64,000 bases of DNA from Gnetum montanum (lineage: Eukaryota > Streptophyta > Gnetopsida > Gnetales > Gnetaceae). The translations under genes were made by a program, and so were the position numbers. Positions 1 to 12,769 of this stretch are shown in pieces (positions within the stretch are counted from its first letter, which is position 1; every line of letters begins with the position of its first letter). The notes beneath the pieces are model-generated. The model was not told the origin of the DNA. It saw nothing but the letters and a program-made list of their open reading frames with translations, and ran no database searches. The stretch is taken from the NCBI GenBank assembly GCA_015680685.1, contig MNCI01024940.1:513263-577262 (forward strand), given 5' to 3'.

Positions 1-1120
1 ATGTCTTTTGTTAGAACATGGGCAAATATCCATGCTTTTATTGGAGACATTAATGCATAGAAGCAATGGCCTTGTTGGCAATAATCATGGAATGTTTAAA
101 ATTTTGGTCAATATAAAAGGCGATGAGGAGATTTTAGAGTTTATCACATAAAACTTATCCATGTTTTTGTGAACATGCTAAAAGATGCGGTTCTATGTAT
201 ATATGGTTTTTCAGCATTCTATAAAATTTAAATTTTTGTTACTGTTGCCAATCAACCATAGATGTTAGTGGCAAAGGTTCTTCGCATCCATAAAATAATT
301 TGGAGGTAAGTTATAATGAATCTCTCATGATTTAAGGGCCTCTTCTTTAAGATATTTCCAAAGAAAATTGTGCCTAAATCTATAACATTTTAAATTTGAA
401 TGAATCGAGTAGAAAAGGATGATTTGGAACTTGGTGTGATGGTTGTTGTAACAAGAAAATATAGCTTTGACACCTAATAGTGATCCTAGATTTAAAGAAT
501 TTGAAGTTTAATTTTTCTATTTTTCAATGCATGTTCCATTGCACATCATGGACAGTTCTTGATGTCTTGGGAGAAAAAAAACTCATTTCCAAAAGGAAGA
601 TAGAGAAACCAAGAGTCATAGGGATCAATGCAACAGTGCATGGTTGGAGCCTATGTGAAGGTAGTGCATGTTTTTATTGTTTGAAGGCCTTTATTGTTCA
701 TAAGAATTGGGTGATAAAGTTGGTGCCAATGTTGATGATGATTTCTCTCCCCCTCTTAGGATCAAGCCTTGGTCATTGATGTCCTAGCTATGTTTATTTT
801 CTTTAGCTAAACTATTGTTATACCTATTTCATTTGTCCATAATGATTATGAAAGACATATTATTTTTGTTATTGTATGTTGCAAAGTCCAACTATGGCCA
901 TAGACATACAAAAATTTTGATATTCTTTGATTGTTTTCACATAGTATGACTACGACTACTTTTCCAACTTTATATACATAAATGGTAGACGTAATAAGGC
1001 TATAAAACATATGTTGCAATGATAATTGTAAACTAAAGTACATGCATATATGTAAAACTCACAAACAGTGCTATCAGGTAGATTAGCTACGATGTTGGTA
1101 TACGGACAAAAAAAGAGTTT
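1..1120. other. Unassigned element interior
   Basis: By position this should correspond to the interval between protease and RT of the element. I see a plus-strand open frame at 480-779 (99 codons, Leu/Phe-rich). I found no convincing match to the antisense exons of the related element, nor any domain. No RNA gene is visible. Confidence 0.3.
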
Positions 1121-1130
1121 GTTATGATTA

Positions 1131-1190
1131 CTAGTTTTAGGCCTTGGTAAGCCATAAGGTTGCCAGTTTTAGGCCTTAGTAGGCCATGAT
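1131..1190 (-). repeat. Short minisatellite after protease
   Basis: Two imperfect copies about 32 bases apart carry the core GGCCTAAAACTRG (minus strand). The same core builds the 27-bp tandem repeat at 28852-28960, also just downstream of protease. The shared position indicates that the repeat is an old part of this Tat-type lineage. Confidence 0.55.
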
Positions 1191-1429
1191 CCATACTTGC
1201 CTAATAAGAATGGGAGGCTCTCAAAAGATCATATAAGGCTATAATCAATCATGAATCATGATATAATGTTGCAATAGTAAACAAATGACCATTAACAAAA
1301 GAAGGAATAATGTGCTTCCTATGAACACGTTATGTAACTTTTGAGAGGTCAAGGAATCCTTTAGATACAATTTTATGTTCACCACCTTTCTTGTTAATCA
1401 TGGTGAGTAGTATGCATTTTTGTTGGTTA

Positions 1430-4289
1430 CTTTATGTCATAGATTTGATGTTGATAGCATTTTTATTATCTTTGTTATTGGTGGTGCTAGTTTGAGTGTT
1501 GAGAGTATCCTCTTGAAATTCCACCTTTGAACCTTGGTCGATGTTGACATAGTTAACTAAAGTTAATGATACATTGTCCCCACAGATCATAATTTTTCTC
1601 TCCTCATAGGGCAAGTAAATCTCTTAATATATAGGAGATGATATTGCATGAATCTTAGCTAACCATGACCTTCCTAAGATTAGGTTGAAGCCATTAAATG
1701 ACCACTAGGAATTTAGCAGATGTAGGAAATTACTTACCAACTACAAAATCCAAGAAGATGGAACCTCACACTACTACCTATTAGCCATTAAATGACTTGA
1801 GTGTTGAGTTAGTCACATTTGGATGTTCTCAGTTAGACATATCTTGTTAACAATGGAAAATGGTACCAAATTAGTTGCTAGCCCATCATCTACATGAACA
1901 CAATGGACCTTGTATCAACCAACATGTATAGTGATGAGGAGACAAATGAATAGCACTTCTTTTCTTCTAGAATCAATGTTCACTTCACTTTCATAAAAGT
2001 TGAGCATTGGTTGATGCTCATTTTCCCTAAGTGAAGCTTGCTCAATGATAGAGTGCATCAACTCTCTATTGGCAGGCATGCCTCTGCTCATAGGGATAAA
2101 GATTAAAACTTACACTAGTGCATTCCTATGTGTAGAAGAGGTCATGATCAAGTTGTACAAGTTTGGTGATATGTTCTTCTACTTTAATAATCATTGTCTT
2201 ACTCCATTTTTATGAGGAAACTCTTTCCCTTAGAAAGTTGTTGTTGGTGCTTGGAGAGTTGGGCTCATTCAATACCAACTCTCTATGATCTATCATCTTC
2301 TAGAGGTCATCATTTAATGCTAGGTAGATATTAGTGTCACGACTAGCCATTTGATGATAATGAGAATACCTATCCAGTCTAAAGTAGTTTGATAGCTTTG
2401 GATCATCCTTGGTAGCTATCGTTGGGTATCTAGCTATGTCACAAAGACAATCATGCCTCTTATAAGCCTTCTTAGACATTTTATTATGTTGTATATGGTT
2501 ATTTTAAAGCAAGTATTCTAAGTTCTCAAAAGGCTTCATGGATAGCCTTGTGTACTTAAATCTATGCTTCTCCAAAAGTTTGGTCTTGGTTCATTTGAAG
2601 CATAGGAGGTGAATGGTTGGGATGAGTTGGAAGATGCATTGTGTGATGGTGATCCTCACCTCTCTCCTCCTTGTTTTGAGTCTTTTGCTACTACAACCAT
2701 AGTTGTATGTTCTTCCTTTATTTTATCCCTATCCCTCCTTGCATGCTAGTTTTTATAGGCCACGTAGGCTAGGTTGTTGCTTGCCTCAATTTCCTCCTCA
2801 ATGTTCTTAGTTTATGAAAAGGATTTGCTTAGTGATCAGGGCTCTAGGTAGTAAAGCTTTAATTTGATAAAGTCAATTACTAATCGCTTAAATATGACTA
2901 AGAGGTGAGTTTTAGTAATACGCTTTTGAATCTCATTGAGTATTAAGTTCCACCTTTGAATGAACTTTTTAACTGGTTTAACTAGGCCCTACTTCACCTT
3001 CATCAATTGATCCAATGTGGCATCTAACTTTAAGTTGTATCTAAAGTAGTTGACAAATTGATTAATCAAGTCCTTAATGAAGGATATTGAACCTCCAGGC
3101 AAGGTTCAGTACCAATCTAGAGTTGTACCCTTGAGGAACATGGGAAAAATTCTCAATATTATATGAGGTGAACTTGCAAAAAGAGGCACTTAGACCAGAA
3201 GGTGACTAGATGTGTGTTGGGATCCCCTTCACCATTGTATTTGGTAAAGTTTGGCATAGTAAAGCCTATGAGCAAGGTTATTTAAGGAACTATAAGGCTT
3301 ATAGAATCATCTTAATAGAAATCTAGAATCTTGATTGTCTAAGTTATATTGGCCTTAAGTTTTTGCAAATCTTTGATAAGGTCTTGGATCATTTGAAAGG
3401 CTTGATCCAAGAATTGAGGCATCCTCATGTACTATGGTGTTTTTGTTGGTAGTTGAGGAAAACTTTGTGATGCTTGGGGCTATGTGATGGGTATTGATAT
3501 AGACTAAAGAGGTTGGATGAACACTATTGTAGGTGGGTTAAATAATGAGAAAGAGATTTGAGTTGGGACTTATAGTATGAAGGAACAAAAAGGGTGTTTG
3601 AGAGGCTTGTGTTTCTTAGAGCCCTAATGAGGGTCCGACTAGTATGACAAAGGAATATGATGAGGTAGACATCACCAACACTAGGTGAATGGAGTGAGAT
3701 TGTGTGGCAAAGGATATAGATGAGAATAAGAAAGTGGACTAAGGCATGTATTATACCTGAAATATGGAAATAATGGGTGTAGACTCAAACATGTTAGGAT
3801 GGATAGGAGTAGAGTTGAGCCAAGGGACTTGTCCAATCGATGAGGTAAGAGATGTGGAGTTGGGTGCAGTGGTTTGGGAAGCTAAAGATTGGAAAAGGCT
3901 ATTAATGAAGGTGTCCAACTCCTATTCATCCTCAAACTCACCTTCCTCTTCTTGACAATCCTCTAAACCAATTCCCTCACTAAATTCATCAACCTCTATG
4001 AGTTGTATAAGCATTTCTATATAAATGTTAGTGAGGGGGATTGGTCATAAGGAGATGAGATGTATTCTTTTCCATTTTAGTGTATAATATCTAACTAACA
4101 TGTAGCATTAGATTCAAAGTGTGATATCAAGAGCTTGGCTTGTATCTTGGCACAATAAAATTTTTAGACCTCCTCATTGATAACTACAAAATCTAGGTTT
4201 TTAACCCTTTGTCTAAGTGATTACCTTCATTCTATGACCATGGGATCTTTTGAATCATAAACATGAATTGCATCTTGGTTGAATGCCAT
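1430..4289 (-). pseudogene. gag-protease remnant of the left Tat-type element
   Basis: The start is an ATG at 4289. The N-terminal part contains an AKIQAK block near 4150 that matches IKIQAKLAL of the gag at 24823. Near 3180-3270 the text TKYNGEGDPN-HLVTF is shared almost word for word with that gag and marks the start of the retrotransposon gag domain. Further downstream, VDDG at 1882-1893 is the retropepsin active site, and EIYLPY near 1610 matches EIHLPY after the other protease. The reading frame is broken by many stops and some frameshifts. Virus-like particle assembly and polyprotein cleavage would have been the roles. The family assignment rests on the homology seen between the two copies in this window. 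Confidence 0.7.
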
Positions 4290-4793
4290 ATTTGTTAGGT
4301 TAAGGGGTAGGATACTTGATCAGCTAAAATACATTATTAAGAGAGATGGTTTTAAATTTTTTTACTATTTTTAGTGGGATTACCCATGAGCATATTTAAC
4401 AGTAAATGAAAAGGTAGTAGGAAAATTATTGTTGTAAAATGCTATGCAGTAGATGGTTGCGTACTATACAGTAGATAGGATTTAAGATGGTAATTTTAAA
4501 CTACATTGGCTCTTTCAACTAAATTTCATAGAAAATGGAAATGGGCTTCTACAATGGAAATGGGTTTTTAAGGTAAAATACATTGGTTCCTAGGAAACTA
4601 GAAATTGCTATAAAATTATAGTGAAAAACCTAGCTCAATTACCACAACTATGTTGAGGTATGTGGGAAAAGGTTTGGGTAGCAAACATTGGTCTCAATGG
4701 AATATGTTGGCTAGATTTAGAATTGGAAATGTAACAAACTGGGTATTGGAAAAATATTTTGAAAGGGATTTATGACTAAGAATTGGGACAAAG

Positions 4794-4811
4794 ACCCTCC
4801 TTTTAGCACCA
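4794..4811 (-). other. Primer binding site, Tat type
   Basis: On the minus strand the site reads TGGTGCTAAAAGGAGGGT. It matches TGGTGCTAGAAGGAGGGC at 24579-24596 except for single G-to-A and C-to-T changes. It begins with TGG, as expected for pairing with the CCA end of a tRNA primer. The tRNA itself was not identified. Confidence 0.7.
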
Positions 4812-4817
4812 GAAAAT

Positions 4818-6160
4818 TGTTGAACCTAGAAAATTTGATTTTTGGAATGGAAATTGGAATATCCTAGGCACAAAAATAGTTTTAGCTTTGAATTCCAAGG
4901 ACCTCCAAAAATAAGATTCAAGGCATCCTAGATAACCTAGTTAATCACCTAGGAACTTACAGAAGTGTCAAGGGAGACATAAATGAAAATGTAAATGTAA
5001 ACAAAAATGTAGACAAAAGTGGAATTGTATATTTTGAATGGAAAAAGACACAAAAATAAAAATGTGAACTCAGATATGCATAATCATGAACCACAACTTT
5101 ATTAAGATGGAAAATAAAGTTGTAGGTTCAAAAAGTACAAATTTTGTACTAGGTGCACAAGAAATTTCTTGAAGGAATTTGAAGTGTGTTGGTGCTAGTT
5201 GCACTCACACCCCATGATCCATATACTCCCCAACTCTAGTTTCCAGCAACTTCATGCTAGTTTCCACTGAAATTAGCAATGTGGTCACAACTGATATCCC
5301 ATATTTGGTGTAATGATATTATGTGGAGGACTCTGTGCCTAGCATAGATACCAATTTTTGATCAAAGGAGTTGTAAGGTCACAAGGCTCTCTTAGTTACA
5401 AAAATGTTAAATGCTACTGCTTAGGAGAAGTTGGAAACTGGAATAAGGTATTTATGTTGGATTTATATAGGTCATGGAATTGTTATTGTTGGGACATTCA
5501 CATCATTATCATGATATTAACATATTGATATCTATTGGTAGGTGTCAAAGGTTATAGTTCTCAATGTAGTTGCCATTTATAGTATGTTTGAAATACATCA
5601 TAGACACCTAAGCCCATTCATTTACTATAAATAGTAAATGGACTTTTGTGACTACGTTGGCATCATCCCAACTATGCTGACCTTGGTGGACTACACTGAA
5701 GTTGTTAGAAACTACTGGAAACTATTGTCCACATTGGCCATGCTACAACTGCTAAAAACTTGGGATGACTAAGTTGGCCACTATTGGGAAATTGGAAAAT
5801 GAAAAATCTGAATAGTTCCAATGTTTCATCTATGTTGGATCTTGTGGTGACTATGGTAGGTTGGAAATGAGAATGAAAATCCAACACCATCTACATTGAA
5901 GATAGATGGTTCCAACGTAGTTGAGGCTATAACCCTACAAAAACCCATGAAAATGATAAATTTAGCAATTCCCAAGGAATTTTTAGCCATCCCAAGCCTA
6001 AATATAGACATGAGATAACTTTTTCCACTTGGGAAGTGAGGCAATAACAACTTTTGAGGAATTTTTCAACCCTAAAATCCAAAGTATGCAAGATTGTAGC
6101 TCATGGACTACATATCTTACATTTACAATAAAATCATACCTCAAGTTGAAAAATGAAGGT
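4818..6160 (-). repeat. 5' LTR of the left Tat-type element (right end approximate)
   Basis: The left boundary is a CA (minus strand) six bases before the primer binding site, the same spacing as in the 23740-40529 element. A TATA box on the minus strand (CTATATAAAT, 5461-5470) lies about 640 bases before the LTR end. The related 3' LTR has about 760 bases between its TATA box and its end. The upstream end is set only by where the telomere-like satellite material begins (~6160-6250). No target duplication can be assigned. Confidence 0.5.
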
Positions 6161-6257
6161 TACAATTTTCAACATGAACTTTTAGTGATGTTCTAAGTAT
6201 CATTGATACATGCCAACAGAAGTAGCAAAGCTGCCTCTATCATCAATCATGTAGGAT

Positions 6258-6587
6258 GGATGGGTATTGAAGGCATAGATGGAGACAATATTATTGTCAT
6301 AATAAGAACCTATTCTCAATTGGAGATGCAAGGATACATGACATGGTCTTACAGTCTTGTGCAAACAATGATATGTTATAATACTTGTAAGACTCTAAAT
6401 TTGAAGACAAAATCATAAATTTGATTTTGATGGACAATGATACATTATAAAGTTCTAATTGGACTATATATATTGGGTGTACTTATATTACAATTATTTT
6501 GAGGTTCCAACACCTCTAGTGATAGATGCAATTATTTATTCAATAATTGGAAAACATAAAACAAAATTCCAACATATGCACTTGATT
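6258..6587 (+). repeat. SINE-like block, copy 1 (degenerate)
   Basis: This copy aligns to the blocks at 8720 and 9831 from the phrase ATTGAAGGCATAGATGGAGA onward. It passes through the AAGACTCTA stretch and ends at the start of the 130-bp block. The A box is badly eroded and the B box reads AAATTTGATTTTG. It is the most decayed left-hand copy. Confidence 0.55.
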
Positions 6588-8719
6588 CCTACATCATCAT
6601 TGGTAATTCAATTAACATAAAATTATCTAAGCCTCTTAGGTTTAAGTATGGTGAGAGATGGTTTCTACCAATGTTTTTAAAACTAGAAAAATCATAAAAT
6701 TAATTTACCGAAACCATAAAGCCAAAAATCCTAAATCATAAATTGTAAGCCATAAGAAACATACAACCTAAAAACACTAAGCACTAAATCCTAAACCCTA
6801 AACACTAAAAAATCCTAAACCCTAGACCTTGAAAATCCTAATCATACACCCTAAGTCATAAAACCTAGAATATCCTCAAACCTAGACCCTAAAAATCCTA
6901 CACCCTACATCCGAAAACCTAAATCCTAAAAATCCATAAACCATAAACCTTAAAACCCCTAAAATCCCTAAATCCTAAACCCCAAGAACCCTCAACTTGA
7001 AACCCTAAAAAACTCTAAACTATAAACACTAAAACTTAAAAACGCTAACCCTAAAGCATTAAACCATAAAAAAATCTATACACTAAGTCCAAAAACACTA
7101 TATATCCTAAACCCTAAAATCTGTAAACCTTAAATCTATCCACTATATTCCTACATCATCATTGGTAGTGTAATTAACATAAATTAATCTAAGCCTTCTA
7201 TGTTTATCTAGGTAGAGAGATGCATTCAAAAAATATTTTGAGAATTAGTAAATCATAAAAATTATCTTCCCTAAACCCTAAAAATCCTAAACCCTAAATA
7301 GTAAGAAAATCCTAATCCCTAAGTTCTAAAAATCCTAAACCTTAAAAATATTAAATCCTAAACCATAAAAGCTATACCATAAAGAACCCTAAATAGTAAA
7401 TCCTAAAATTCTTATATCATAAAAAATCATAAACCATAAATCTTCAACCTAAAAAAAAGATCAAACTTAAACCCTAAAAATCCATAAACCATGAACAGTA
7501 AATCCTAAAAGCCCTAATCCTAAAAACCTAAACCATAAAAAGTGCAAATCCTAAACCTATGCACTTCATTCCTACACCATCATTGGTAGTGTAATTAACT
7601 TAAAATTATCTAGGCATCCTAGGTTTATTTAGGTCAAGAGATGGATTCTACCAATGTTTTGAAAATTAGGAAATCATAAATATTAGCTTTCCTAAATCTT
7701 ATAAACTCCTAAACCCTGTAGCCTAAAAATCCTAAACCTTAAAAAATCATAAACCCTACACCATATATCATAAATCCTAAAAAGACCTAAATACTAAACA
7801 CTAAATTCTAAAAATTATAAACCCTAAAAATCCTAAACCTAAAATACTAAATCATAAAAAAATCATAAACCATAAACCCTAAAACCCATGAAAACCTTAA
7901 GTCCTTTATAATTCCTAAAATCTAAACACTAAAAATCCTAAACTCTAAACCCTAATAACACTAAATCCTAAAACCCTAAATCCTAAAAACCATACATACT
8001 AAATCCTAAAACCTTAAATCCTAAAATCTCCTAAATCCTAAACCATGAGAAATCCTAATTCTAAACTATGAAAACCTTGAACCATAAACATCCAAAAACC
8101 ATAAATCCTAAATTCTAAAATCAAAATCCTATACCTTAAATACTAAAAACCCTAAATCATAAACCATAAAAACCCTAAAAGGGCTCTAAAAACCATTAAA
8201 ATGCTAAATCGTAAAACCCTAGGTCATGAAAAATTCTAATTCCTAAATCCTAAGAACCCTAATCCATAAACCTAAGCCTAAACCCAAAATCATAAGAACC
8301 ACTATAGCCTAAATACTAAAATTCATAAAAACTCCTAAACTCTAAAAACACCCTAAACACTAAATCTTAAATCCTAATAAGTAATTTATAAAACCTATAC
8401 CATATTGATGAAAGGTTGTATAATGCATAGAAAAAAATCCTAGCCTATGCACTTGATTTCTTCATCATCATTAGTAACATAATTAACATAAAATTATCTA
8501 GGCATCCTAGGTTTATCTACAAAGAGATATGGGTTTCGCCAATGTTTTGAAAATTAGAAAATCATAAAAATTAGCTTCCACAAACTCTAAATTGTAAACC
8601 CTTAAATGATAAACACTACACCCTAAATCCTAAGAAATCCTAAACCTTAAAAACATTAAATCCTAAAAAATCATAAATTTTAAATCTTGGAAAACTATAA
8701 ATTCTAAAACCTAAACCCA

Positions 8720-9082
8720 ATTGAGGTAATGTTATTTAATGTAGCAAGATGTAAGGATATTAAAGGCATAGATGAAGATAATTTTAATTTCATAATAAAA
8801 ACCTATTATCAAATTGAGATGCAAGGATAGATGGTGCGATCTTACTATTATATGTAAATAATGAAGTCTTAGCCTAGTAGTAAGATTCTAGATTTGAAAA
8901 CTAAAACTCATGGGTTTGATTTTGGTGGGCATTGCTAAATTATAAAGTTCTAATTTGACTATATATATTGGATATGCTTATATTATAATTATTTCTTGGT
9001 TCCAACATCCCTACTGGTATGTGTAGTTATTTGTCTAATAATTGGATAGCGTAGAAGAAAATTGCAACATGTGTATTTGATT
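8720..9082 (+). repeat. SINE-like block, copy 2, with pol III A and B boxes
   Basis: An A-box-like TAGCCTAGTAG sits at 8870-8880. A B-box-like GGGTTTGATTTTGG sits at 8912-8925, about 30 bases further on, which is normal spacing for a tRNA promoter. The intervening AAGATTCTAGATTTGAAAAC resembles a tRNA anticodon-arm region. Upstream lies ~150 bases of conserved flank and downstream an AT-rich tail. Inference: a tRNA-derived SINE, or a tRNA-like segment, became fixed in the satellite unit. Confidence 0.6.
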
Positions 9083-9830
9083 CCTACATTATCATTGGTA
9101 ATGTAATTAACATATAATTATGTATGCCTCCTAGGCTTCTCTAGGTTGAAATATGTGCTCCACCAATGTTTTGAAAATTAGAGAATCATAAATATTAGCA
9201 TTCAGAAACCATAAAAACCATAACTCCTAAACCCTGAATCCTAAAAGCCCTTAACAAAACATCATAAAATCACTAAATACTAAATAATCATAAACTATAA
9301 ACCCTAAATCCCAAACCCTAATAATTCTAAACCATAAACCTTTAAAAAATAAATTATAAAAACCCTAAACCCCTAACCCTAAACATTCCTTTACCATAAA
9401 TCTTAAAAACCATAAACCATAAATACTAAACTCTAAAAATTCCTAAATCCTAAACCTTAAATATCCTAAATCCTAAACCCTAAAAAATAGTAAACACTAA
9501 ATCGTATAGTACTAAATACTAAAGAAACCTAAATCCTAAAACCATAGAAAACCTAAACATTAAACCTTAAAAACTATAAATCATAAATGCTGAGGCCTTA
9601 AAATCCTAAACCCTTAAAACTAATAGACCGTCAATACTAATTTCTTAAAACCCAAATCTTTAAAACGTCAAAAAAACCTAAACCATGAAAATCCTAAAAC
9701 CTAAAAAATCTTAAAACCCCTAAACCATAAAAGCCCTATATACTAAATGCTAAATCCTAAATCCTAAATCCTAGTCATTTATACCTAAACTCTAAAAATA
9801 CTTAACCTTTAATCATAAAACCTAAACCCT

Positions 9831-10180
9831 ATTGAGGAAATGTTTTATAATGCAATAGAATGAAAGGATATTGAAGGAATAGATGAAGATAGTATTATTC
9901 TAATAATAAGGACCTATTATCAATTAGAGATGCAAGAATAGATAACGTGGTCTTACTATTGTATACAAACAATGAGGTATTAGCCTAGTGGTAAGACTCT
10001 AGATTTGAAAACTAAAAATCATGGATATAATTTTGGTGGGCATTGGTAAGTTATAAAGTTTTTATTAGACTATATATATATTATAGTTATTTTAGGATTC
10101 CAACATTCCTAGTAGTAGGTGAAATTATTTATTTAATAATTGATTAGCATAGAAAAAAATTCCAACATCTACACTTGATT
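9831..10180 (+). repeat. SINE-like block, copy 3
   Basis: The A box TAGCCTAGTGG at 9981-9991 is the best preserved in the window. The B box region at 10021-10035 is eroded (ATGGATATAATTTTGG). The flanks match copy 2 closely on both sides, so the whole ~350-bp block, and not only the tRNA-like core, is the repeated unit. Confidence 0.6.
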
Positions 10181-11042
10181 CCTACATCATCATTGGTAAT
10201 GCAATTAACATAAACTTATCTAGGCCTCCTAGGTTAAACTAGGCTAAGAGATGGGTTCCACCAATGTTTTGAAAACTAGGAAATCATAAAAATTATCTTT
10301 TCAAAACACTAAACCCTAAATCCCTTAATACTAAATCATGAATCCTAAGCATCAAAAAATGCTAAAATCTAAGTAATAAATCCAAAAAATAGTAAATCCT
10401 ACACCCTAAAAATCATACAACCTAAAACCACTAAACATTAAACCCTAAATCATAAAAACCTAAAACACTACAAACTCATAAAACCTAAACCTTATAAAAT
10501 TCTAATCTTGAACCCTAAATGCCTTAATCCATAAACCCTAAAAAATTCTAAAGCCTAAACCCCAAAAATCCTAAATTGTAAACCCTGAAAAACATTAAAC
10601 CATAAACCTTAAAAGCTAAATCCTAAAATTCCTAAACCCTAAACCCTAAAAATTCCTCAACTCAAAACCCTAAAAACCCTAAATCATAAACACTAAATCC
10701 TAAAAAGCCATAAATCCTAAATCCTAAAAACTATGAACTCTAAACCTTTGCACTTGATTCCTACATCATCATTGCTCGTGTAATTAACAAAAAATTATCT
10801 AGTCATCCTAGGTTTATCTAGATTGATAGATGGGTTCAATCAATGTTATGAAATTAGAAAATTATAAAAATTAGCTTCCGTAAATCCGAAAACCCTAAAC
10901 TCTAAATCCTACTCCCTAGATCCTAAAAACCCTAAACTTTTTAAAACCATAAAGAGTAAATGCTAAAGAACCCTAAACACTAAATCCTAAAAACCCATAA
11001 ATCCTAAACACTTAACCCTAAGAAACCTCAACCCTAAACCAT

Positions 11043-11788
11043 TGATGAAAGGTGTAAGGTACCCCTACACTCAACCATACAAATCATGAAGTGTTCACAT
11101 ATGATTTGGACAAATTTTGTGGACTCTATAGTTTTTGGTGCACTAGTCTTCTAGAAAGTGAACCTTTTCCTAATGGTCATTCATCGTCTTCCCAATTACA
11201 CTTGTGATGTACAAATATATGGTTAAGCGTAATCAAGGTATATGATTTTTATTGTTTTATGGTTTATGTTATTTGGCACTTAAATAGAGATATGAAGTAT
11301 TTTAATAACTAATTTAATTTAACTACTTTACTAGTCTCTAACTAGTCCTAACATAAGCATCTAGTCCCACTTTCTATATACATCTTGAACCCACGTATCC
11401 ACTACTGGGTTACCAAGCACTATGCTATTAGACACACCAAGCAATAATGTTGCTGGGATTACCTAGCAAATACATGTTTACGCTCGAAGTGGTTGTACTT
11501 ATGTGTTTAATCTATTTAGCTTAAATAATTAACTAATCACTTTAACACTAGTTTAGCTTAATTAATTGAATATTTAATGAAAACAAAAAATGCATAAATA
11601 ATCATTAATCAATTCTAAGTGCTACAAGGTTTGATCAAAAGGCTCATCATTATTTCCATACACACTGATGTGGTTCAAGTACAACAATTCTTGAATAAAG
11701 ATTTGTACACTTTCTTACTATTGCTACAACCACTTAGAAAAATATTTCAACTTTCAAATGGAAAAACTAAAAGATCTCTGCTACTACT
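11043..11788 (-). repeat. 3' LTR of Athila-B, distal part
   Basis: The segment starts TGATGA and follows 54006 onward almost continuously, including the phrase CACTAGTCTTCTAGAAAGTG. Homology stops after CTGCTACTACT at ~11788 and resumes at ~16374. The LTR was therefore split by an insertion. Confidence 0.8.
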
Positions 11789-12769
11789 TATTGGTGTCAA
11801 CCTCACCCATGCTAGGAATGGGGCCATGATTAGTAGTCTTGATTCAAAACTAAAATATATATATTGGAAAGATTCATGATTTCTTTATAATTTCAAAATT
11901 ATTTCAACAATCCATGAAACGATCTCTATTCATAAAAGGACATTCTAGCATTACATCAAATAGCTAGGTAAAAAAAAAAACAAAAATAAGAAACATATTT
12001 AACATTAGCTACTTAGAAATCATTAAAGACATGTTTTACAATGATGTAAAATTTTGAATCTTGATAAATTCTATTTATGAAGATGTAAAAATTTTAATTT
12101 CATCTATGTATAAAAGAATTTCGTACTTTATAGACATCATCAGCTATCATAGATTGATTTAAAATTTCTCATCCTAGGTATATTCAACTATAGTCACTAT
12201 AACCAACTTGTAATTTATACTCCATTAAGATCGATTGATTCCATTCACTATAAGGGCTCAAAAATATTTCCATGTTCCATGCCCTTCATTACAAGGAAGG
12301 ATCCTTCATATTCCAAGTTTCTGAAATCTTGAAGTTGGAGTGATCTCATCTTTTACACACTATGAAATCACACATGTTTTGAGTGTGAGCATGAATGCAT
12401 CATCTCCACTATGCAGTGGTAGGCAAGAAGTAAGATGACAAGGTCATCACATAGAAACTCAATGCTGCAATGGCACAATGGAAGGAGGATGATTGCAAGA
12501 CCATTGCTATCAAAATTGATAGCCATTCTTACATCACTACACATTCCCAACTATAACAATTGTGGTAGCATGTATAAGATACGTGGAGTTAAATGGAAGG
12601 GAAATCTTCTCTACTTTGTATAAACTAAAAACATGAGCCATGGAAGGCTTCATAAAGTGACAAACTTGTGCTTATTAATCATTCATTGCTAGTGTCAATT
12701 ACTTCCAAGCATGGCAAAAACTCTACTTAATGTGTAGCTTTGAAATGTCATTGGAAACATCACTAGCCA
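11789..12769. other. Unassigned stretch at the left end of the gag-only element
   Basis: About one kilobase of AT-rich sequence lies between the break in the Athila-B LTR and the start of the recognisable direct repeat. It may be the 5' portion of a long LTR that was lost from the 3' copy, or a separate small insertion. I see no coding domain; short frames at 12368-12623 are not convincing. Confidence 0.35.

Larger units (their letters stand above)
1..6160 (-). mobile_element. 5' portion of a decayed Tat-type Ty3/gypsy element, cut by the window edge
   Basis: Read on the minus strand the order is LTR (~6160 to 4818), primer binding site (4811 to 4794), gag (from 4289), protease (active site at 1882-1893), then a short minisatellite at ~1131-1190. 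Gag and protease resemble, block by block, those of the intact-ended Tat/Ogre-like element at 23740-40529. The minisatellite follows protease as in that element, so the two are close relatives. RT and everything after it lie outside the window. Stops and frameshifts are dense, so the copy is inactive. The right-hand LTR boundary is approximate because no second LTR is available for comparison. Confidence 0.7.
6160..11042 (+). repeat. Composite telomere-like satellite, left part
   Basis: Thousands of bases consist of degenerate C-rich telomere heptamers (CCCTAAA with variants such as CCTAAAT, CATAAAC, CACTAAA). Uninterrupted perfect runs are very short, so this is an interstitial telomere-like array and not a functional chromosome end. 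A conserved block of about 130 bases beginning CCTACATCATCATTGG recurs at about 6588, 7150, 7571, 8459, 9083, 10181 and 10760. A second block with a tRNA-like promoter recurs at ~6258, 8720 and 9831. The array continues at 54925, on the other side of the Athila-B insertion. Orientation is constant throughout. Confidence 0.85.

Noticed and set aside
4117-4140. A second primer binding site (TGATATCAAGAGCTTGG, like an initiator-Met site)
   Set aside because: It lies inside the gag remnant, no LTR end precedes it, and the initiator site would need TGGTATCAGAGC.
5340-5370. A minus-strand primer site TTGGTATCTATGCTAGG within the left LTR
   Set aside because: It is upstream of a better-supported LTR end and primer site at 4818/4811, with no second LTR boundary next to it.
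6160-11042. A true chromosome end
   Set aside because: The heptamers are heavily degenerate, mixed with other blocks, and flanked by retroelements on both sides.
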